From assembly GCA_963513935.1 (NCBI GenBank), contig OY740766.1, forward strand, positions 30,001 to 94,000: a stretch of 64,000 nt of DNA, in the 5' to 3' direction. The DNA comes from Aphrophora alni. Lineage: Eukaryota; Arthropoda; Insecta; Hemiptera; Aphrophoridae. The notes under the pieces were generated by a model. That model did no database searches and was not told the DNA's origin. It worked only from the letters and a program-made list of their open reading frames with translations. The first letter of the stretch is position 1. Each line of letters opens with the position of its first letter. Below, one piece after another: positions 57,950 through 64,000 of the stretch. A program made the position numbers and the translations under genes.

Positions 57950-59330
57950 CTAGAATAATTTTGTCTATTGTACACTTATTATCTACTTACTTACCTCTTG
58001 ACGTGTTTCAGAACTCCATTCCATCATCAGAAAATCACTCTATACAAGTCGTCCTCACATTAAGAAATTACAACACACAACACAAATGTACATTACACAA
58101 AGTCACAAGTTAGAAGACTACCTATAAAGTCTACTGAAGACTTCTAGTATCATTCACGTTTGCCCGATGCTTGCCATTATCTTCTGCTGCATTACTGTAT
58201 TATAGATCATGTTAGATTTGAAGTTCAAATGGTCATTTAATATATGTACTAAGCTATTTTTGTATGCTTTATAAATCTCATATTCCTCAAGCGTGTCCAT
58301 ATATCTACTTTTATTGCATATATGTGATGATTGGAATTTAGTTTTAAAATCTGAATATGTGTAGTCAAGATCCATTATGTGGCGTGCGTTATTTAATTTA
58401 ATGGAGACTGTGTTGTGGTTGCGTAGATGTTCTTTAAATCACTTTTTAAATTGTCTTTCTGTCTGACCTATAAAAAACATTCACTATCATTGTATTTGAT
58501 TTGATCCCTGAATTCCGTTCTATCGGTATTGAATTTTTAATATTTTCTTAAAATTGTTAGTAGTAGGGAATGATATTTTCATATTTAATTTGTAAATGCA
58601 TTAGTCAGGATGCTGGGCAGGAAGTTGCCATACTCTGTTGATCTGAACCATACTTCAGCTTTACCTTCCAGTGATTTTGTCTGTTTTCTTATTTGTTCTC
58701 TGAGGATGGAGTCCACCATAGAGCTGTTATAACCGTTATCTATATTATATGTTTAAATTATCTAGTTCAGTCGGTAGTCAGTATTCTTGAGTAGAACTGT
58801 TATTAGTCTGTAGACGAAACTATTGTACACCAACATTTTCTGCAAGAGAGGATGGTGGGATTCAGTATGCATTGTGGTATCGGTTGTTGTAGGTTTTCTA
58901 ATAATTTTGAACTTGAATTCGTGTGATCTAATTATTATGAGATCAAAAAAATTTATAATCCCACCTGATTCAAGCGTGAACTGAATTTGGCTGTTTATAC
59001 TATTCATGTATTTTTCCAAGTTTTCTATTTGCCAAAAGGTTCTATTGAATATGATAAAAGTGTCGTCTACATAACGGGAGTAACTTGTTATTATGCGATT
59101 TATTATCATCAGATAACAGGTGTTTATTTTCAAAATCGTTTAGGTAGATATCCGCTAACAATCCTGTTAGTGGCGAACTCATTGTCAGTCCCTCCTCTTG
59201 AATGTAAACATTGTTGATGAATGAAATAGTTTTGTCCAAGTAAGACTTCCAGTAACATTATTAATACGTCAACAGCTTGCGTTTCCAATCTATTGGCTTC
59301 AATGAGTCGGTTTAAAAAAGTTTAAGCACC
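57950..59330 (-). pseudogene. Penelope-like element, RT and GIY-YIG endonuclease, degenerate
   Basis: On the minus strand 59239-59042 reads EEGLTMSSPLTGLLADIYLN, the RT block before the catalytic site. 59133-58762 reads SRYVDDTFIIFN with the YVDD catalytic box at 59062-59073, then INFFDLIIIRS and RKPTTTDTTMHTESHHPLLQ, typical of Penelope-like RTs. A later frame at about 58450-58490 gives FYIGQTERQFKK and an FKEH segment, the GIY-YIG endonuclease signature. It then runs to a stop near 58151 (ARHIMDLDYTYSDFKT, EEYEIYKAYKNS). Downstream, GATGGAATGGAGTTCTGAAA and ACACGTCAAGAG resemble the usual 3' end. Several frame breaks and a missing N-terminus make it inactive. Confidence 0.82.
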
Positions 59331-59839
59331 TTTAACTCCTAAACAAGTGTGCATGTAAAAAAAAAAACCCAAAAATATAAAGGCTTATAATGTGGTGTAA
59401 TCCAAAATCAGCATAAAAAGTAGGGGTTTCTGTAAGATTTATAATTTGGCTGTTATATTGAAAACGGTGGCCATTTTTGTTTTCAAAACTGGCTTTTAAA
59501 TTCCATGAAAAAGTAATAAGGTATGTCAGATCCTATAAAACAGCTGTGTATATATTAGATTGTAACAATAATTTTGTTGTTGAAATTAATATATCATATT
59601 GCTGTAAATAAACAATCAACAGATATCGCTGAAGTGTTTAATAAGTTAATTTCTTTAATCCTCTCTCGAACATATTAAAAACCATGTGCACAGTCCAATT
59701 GGACACTAAATATCACAACATTGCAACTTGTACAATACTTGTGATGCACTTACTTGTTTTATAAACTTCTATGTTGAACTGTTTTATATAAACATATTGT
59801 TATATCTATGAAAGAGACTGCCCTTCTTTTCTCTCAAGA
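59331..59839. other. No gene seen
   Basis: AT-rich; nothing supported. Confidence 0.45.
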
Positions 59840-60540
59840 AAGGTATAATCATGTCTCCTTGGGCCTTTCTCTGTCACTCCATGGGGATTCTAATTATAAG
59901 CCTGTCTCTCTATGCCGCCCTCATCTTTTCTGAGGGTGTATTCTATCCACTTCCATTTCTTTCTATTGATATCCAGCTCTATAGGACACTGATCTGTATA
60001 CCTGTCCACAAGTCCTCATTTGTAACCTTGTTCAGTTAACAGATCCCATAGATCCTTCTTGGACGTTTCACAAAAATCTGCAATGGCTGGTCACAGTTGG
60101 CGATATTTACCAGGTCTTGCAGCCATACAGCAACACAGACTTTATGTTAGTATTAAAAAGCCTCATCTTCATTGAACAATTTATAACTATCCATGCTGGA
60201 TGAATGCTTCATTTACATTTTTAATGTGAATTTTAACATCATCTGTTGTGTTCCTCCCTTCGTACCACACTTCAAAAGTATACTAATTTCTCCTCAGAGA
60301 AATTGGGTTCGGAATTTGTTTATATGTTCTCTTTTGTCTTTTTTTATATTTATACTAAGATCAGCACCACTTGCTATTGTATCTAGAGCTGTAATCTTGC
60401 TCTGTAAATCACTAAATCACTGTACAAGGAAACATATATCATCAGTAAAATCAAGAACCTCAATCTATTCCTATAGCCCTCACTACATGCACCATCTTAT
60501 GCCCTAAAGTCACTTTGGATTACCTCATTCACCATCACAA
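59840..60540 (-). pseudogene. Non-LTR retrotransposon RT, C-terminal half, degenerate
   Basis: On the minus strand, in shifting frames: LDFTDDIC near 60445-60470 (the FADD catalytic box), KMRLFNTNIKSVLLYGCKTW near 60110-60165, NKVTNEDLW near 60010-60040, KWKWIEYTLRKDEGGIERQA near 59910-59970, then NPHG. This order is the RT C-terminal half of a widespread animal LINE type. The clade is not assigned. Many stops. Confidence 0.75.
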
Positions 60541-61636
60541 TAAAAAAATGTCTGTGAAAGGATACACTCTTGTTCTATCTTTTTGTTTTACATAACTATT
60601 AATTTTTCATAAAGTTATACATGAACTGAATTTTGAAGACAAGATATTAAACGTTAATATATCAATAAATTAGAATTAAAAACAATTAAATGTGATAAAT
60701 AAATTAGTTTTAGGTGAGATGTTAGTCCTCTACTGTGCCTTGCTAACTTAGGATCATTATCTCAGTTTTTACTGAACAGATGACAATGAAATTTGCACAA
60801 ATAACTCCAACGTGATTTTAAACACATTAGTCGTAGGGTGACAATTTTCTTCAGTGATGAGGGAGAAAAAAAGTTTCAGATACACATCTTACATTATTTA
60901 TATGACCCTTCTTTACAACATGTAAAAATATTCAGCAAAATCGATATCAAGCAAAATCCACCGACAAAATGTACGCTTTAGTTAGTTTGAACTACCTTGA
61001 AAATTTGATTAGAATTGGTTGAGTGGCCATTGAGGAAATGTTCCTCCGTGTGAAAAAATAAAAACTTCTGAGATAAAGAAACTTTGGTATTTCTTATGTT
61101 CCCCACATGTTTGGTAACAGTATTTTTTTTTTTTTTAAATAGCAATACAGTATTAAGTGTATTAAAAAAAAAATAAAAAATATGTGCACTAAATATTTAT
61201 ACACAATTATTTTTTGGGGGTATTGAGTTCCTACAAAACTCTTGTGTTAAAGGAACATTTTATATAAGTTTGAGATGTCTAGGTGAAGAGTTTCTGAAAA
61301 AGGTAGGCTACATTATGACTGTTAAAAAAACAATTTTCGGGAAAATTAGTTAAAGTACATACATTTTCAGTATATTCCAGAAGCCAATTGAAGCTTTACA
61401 ATCTTGAGCTTCTAATATTCTTCCAAATAACTTTATTTTTTGTAACTTTTCTACTTTTTATGATTTCAAATGATTTATTTTTAGAAGTAATAATTTCAAC
61501 GTCAAGAATACAGTAATTCTAGTGGTTTTTTTTACTTAACACTTGTACAAAAATAAAAACTTTTCCCGTAGCATGAATCTGTGATCAGAGGATTGTCGTC
61601 TTCAGCCCCTGTGACAATTTAGATTTTTTTTTCTTG
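60541..61636. other. No gene seen
   Basis: AT-rich with poly(A)/poly(T) runs near 61120-61180. Confidence 0.45.
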
Positions 61637-61885
61637 TTTAAAGGCGAAAAACCTCTCAATTATCATCGCCTTAAAAACAAAAGAGAAAGAATAAAATATA
61701 AAGATACACTAGCCCTTAAATACTCTAATAGCATCAGGTTTGGAGAGAAGAGTTAGGCAAGAGAGATAGTCGTTGAATACTCTAATAGCATCAGGTTTGG
61801 AGAGAAGAGTTACGCAAGAGAGATCTGATAAGAAACATGAAAGAGAGGGATTTAACTCAAGACTACATGTGTAAGGGTGTAGGTT
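61637..61885 (-). repeat. Dispersed SINE-like family copy with internal 57-bp duplication
   Basis: AAAGGCGAAAAACCTCTCAA, CATGAAAGAGAGGGATTTAA and CTCAAGACTACATG in reverse family order. AATACTCTAATAGCATCAGG and the following ~35 bases occur twice, starting at 61717 and 61774. Confidence 0.75.
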
Positions 61886-62284
61886 AGGTCGACACTTAGA
61901 TAGTCAGTCATTTAACATTATTTGAGTGATGTAGTCTGATTGACTCCTGGCAAAAAGTACCTTGTACATAAGTCTGATATTTGTCATCCAAGTAAAGTGC
62001 GCTCAGCCACAAATAATATAATTATTTTTGTCCAATTTCAACTTATTATATCAAAATGTTCATTATATATTAATAATCCATCTATATTAATATGGAAGCC
62101 TTTTGAAGTTTTATAAACACAAATAAACATATGTTTAAATATACTATATGTATATTTATACATACAGTTTTAATAAATTGTTTATTACTACTTAATAAAT
62201 AATTACTTCACTTTGACTAGTTATTATATTACAAAACATTAAGCTTAGGCATATGGTATCTAATTTGTTGTTGTTTAGTTTCAG

Positions 62285-62402
62285 GATCAAACGATTTATG
62301 AAACAATGGCTAACAAAAGAGACTAATACACTCTCACGCTACTTGAGTGTTTACACCCATAGACTACATGATGCTCTGAGTTCCTTGCATCAGCTGATAG
62401 CT
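62285..62402 (+). CDS. Possible exon, unknown protein
   Basis: TTAGTTTCAG precedes and GTAAGT follows a 118-base stretch. After one leading base it reads IKRFMKQWLTKETNTLSRYL, then SVYTHRLHDALSSLHQLIA, without stops. Both splice sites are close to consensus. No family recognised; the partner exons are not identified. Confidence 0.4.
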
Positions 62403-63011
62403 GTAAGTAGAAATTGTGTTTGTATATTATAAAATACTTTAGTCTTATATTTGAGTCAGTGCCTTAGGTTAGCTTCCACCCCAACCTATTTGTTGTTTAA
62501 AGGCGAAAAATCTCAAGGTTATACATCGGTAGAAAACACATTTACCAATACCACAGAACATTACCACTACAGGGAGACGGAAGGCCATTTGTACGATTTT
62601 AATCTGTTGGTAAGTAACCACGAAATGTGAAGATCAGTTGAAAAATGGAAGTTGAATATTTTTCTAATTACTAAACTTAACCTTATAATTCTTACGTAAA
62701 AAACAAAAGAATATCATAATCGCCTTGAAATCCGGATTTAATATTTAATCCTTTTCATATAGGGTCATGTTAAGGACCTAAAGAAAATTCAACAATCTCT
62801 TCGATATCAAAAGGTTAAATTTTAAATACGCATATATATAAGTGTAGGCCTACCAATAAATTTTGTGACACTTTTTTTTAGTTATGTTCTGGAATTTTTT
62901 TAATGGTTTTATTTAATCAATGTTTCTTGAAATCTCTGAATTCTATTTCCATGCCTTTGTAAATGATTATATATTTTGTAACTGAATATGTTATGAAATT
63001 GTTTGTATTAG
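62403..63011. other. No gene seen
   Basis: Contains a short fragment of the dispersed family at about 62490-62530 (TTGTTTAAAGGCGAAAAATC). Confidence 0.45.
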
Positions 63012-63181
63012 GAAAACAATGATCTTCATTCATTATCAACAACGACCAGAACATCCATCATTTTCAACAGCATCCAGAAAATTCACCTTCAGCAACATAT
63101 AGAACATCACTCATTACAACAGCATCTAGAACGTCCCATCAATATCAACATAATTACAGATTTTGTTCTACGATTGGTAAG
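63012..63181 (+). repeat. Imperfect ~28-bp tandem repeats, possibly within an exon
   Basis: Blocks such as TCATTTTCAACAGCATCCAG and TCATTACAACAGCATCTAGA recur four to five times. The stretch is open in one frame (ENNDLHSLSTTTRTSI, then QQHIEHHSLQQHLERP), follows GTATTAG and ends at a GTAAGT donor. It may be an exon with repeats or a minisatellite that is open by chance. Confidence 0.5.
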
Positions 63182-64000
63182 GTAAGTTATACTAAAAATG
63201 GTTTGTTATATACTCTTTACAGCTTAAAAGCAATAAATAAATGTAACTCATGTTACATTTAACTTTTAATAGATTGTAGTTGTTATAATTAAATTATTAA
63301 ATAGGCCTGTTTATTGGTGTGGCCATGAGTGTATTACAGATGATCTAAAGTAGAAGCTTAATTATAAACTGCTGAATTAAATTAACTGCTACATCCTTTT
63401 TTGTATTTTTACATTTAGTTTTATTTTATATTTTTTACAGTTAATAACAAGCAGTATGGAACTTAAATTTACAAAAAATATTGTTTTTTTAATGATAGAT
63501 TTTTTTTTAGCGGATATGTCTGTAGATTAAAGTTATCCACTGGATAACTAACAGGAACTTTATCGGGAGGTTGTAAAACTAGACCGTAATAACAAAAAAG
63601 TATTTTCAACCATATATTGTCTAAAGGCTATTTTTATTTTAGCTTGCTTTATTATCTGTCCTAATATTATTACAAACAACATTCTTTTAGTTTTTTCCAT
63701 GGTCGATATGAATTATTTACAAAACCATAAATACTACAAGGTGTTTATATAGTTTTTATTCTATGCAATTCTTCCATTTCAAAATATAAAAATATGTGTC
63801 TCATGTATGTCTTGTGACCAAGTTCATTACTATGGTGTTAACCAAGTAATAGACTATGATATTTCTGTTCTAGATTATGTATTTATTTTATGGTGAACTT
63901 TTTTGGTGAAAACAACTTTTTTAATGAACACTGTTCTTTTTATTTCTTATAGTGTTAACACTGAGGATCCACATTTAAATGTGTTAATTTTCCTTATTCA
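63182..64000. other. No gene seen
   Basis: AT-rich to the window end. Confidence 0.45.

Noticed and set aside
58987..59217. 76-codon plus frame
   Set aside because: Shadow of the Penelope-like RT on the minus strand.
59851..60039. 62-codon plus frame resembling a membrane peptide
   Set aside because: The minus strand carries clear non-LTR retrotransposon text here; the plus frame is its shadow.

Overview
This is AT-rich eukaryotic, almost certainly insect, nuclear DNA. The evidence is an insect errantivirus-type LTR element with an Env reading frame, exons resembling the insect ABCG eye-pigment transporter gene white, a decayed exon resembling the Notch antagonist numb, and remnants of mariner, PIF/Harbinger, piggyBac-like, pogo/Tigger-like, Jockey-like and Penelope-like elements. 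The order within insects is not decided by the sequence; the form of the white exons fits a hemipteran, but that is a weak guess. No intact host gene is visible. What can be read are isolated exons, broken genes and mobile elements.

Layout. Positions 1-7024 hold an errantivirus-like Ty3/Gypsy element cut by the left window edge: partial 5' LTR, tRNA-Ser-type primer site, gag, a -1 frameshift heptamer, pol, a combined integrase-Env frame and the 3' LTR. Positions 7380-8300 are a decayed mariner. Positions 9125-10480 are a GC-rich island that reads on the minus strand as an LTR (CCAAT boxes, TATA box, poly(A) signal) plus leader. Positions 11432-13446 hold a 53-bp-arm hairpin and a Tigger-like element. 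Positions 14075-19418 are a decayed numb-like last exon (minus strand) split by a complete 4.86 kb LTR retrotransposon with identical LTRs and a 5-bp target duplication. A second decayed mariner (19430-20480) and a GA/CT low-complexity block (21552-22107) follow.

Positions 24680-43694 are the most unusual part. A white-like ABCG gene on the minus strand has one downstream exon at 24680-24860. Upstream of it lies a near-identical tandem array of four ~4.3 kb units. Each unit carries one copy of the ABCG Walker-B/H-loop exon, an unrecognised exon-like stretch, a broken PIF/Harbinger transposase, a dispersed-repeat copy and a retroelement integrase fragment. The three unit junctions share one 6-base filler that copies a motif 10 bases away, so all units descend from a single duplication event.

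Positions 43700-64000 are intergenic or intronic. They hold a Jockey-like endonuclease fragment, a non-autonomous TIR element with candidate 8-bp target duplication, a piggyBac-like element flanked by TTAA, many copies of one dispersed SINE-like family, a Penelope-like element with RT and GIY-YIG signatures, a second non-LTR RT remnant, and a few short exon-like stretches with good splice sites that I cannot name.

Two themes link the window. Two LTR elements are very young (identical LTRs where comparable) but already carry coding lesions. Host coding DNA has been remodelled both by insertion into numb-like sequence and by tandem amplification of white-like sequence.
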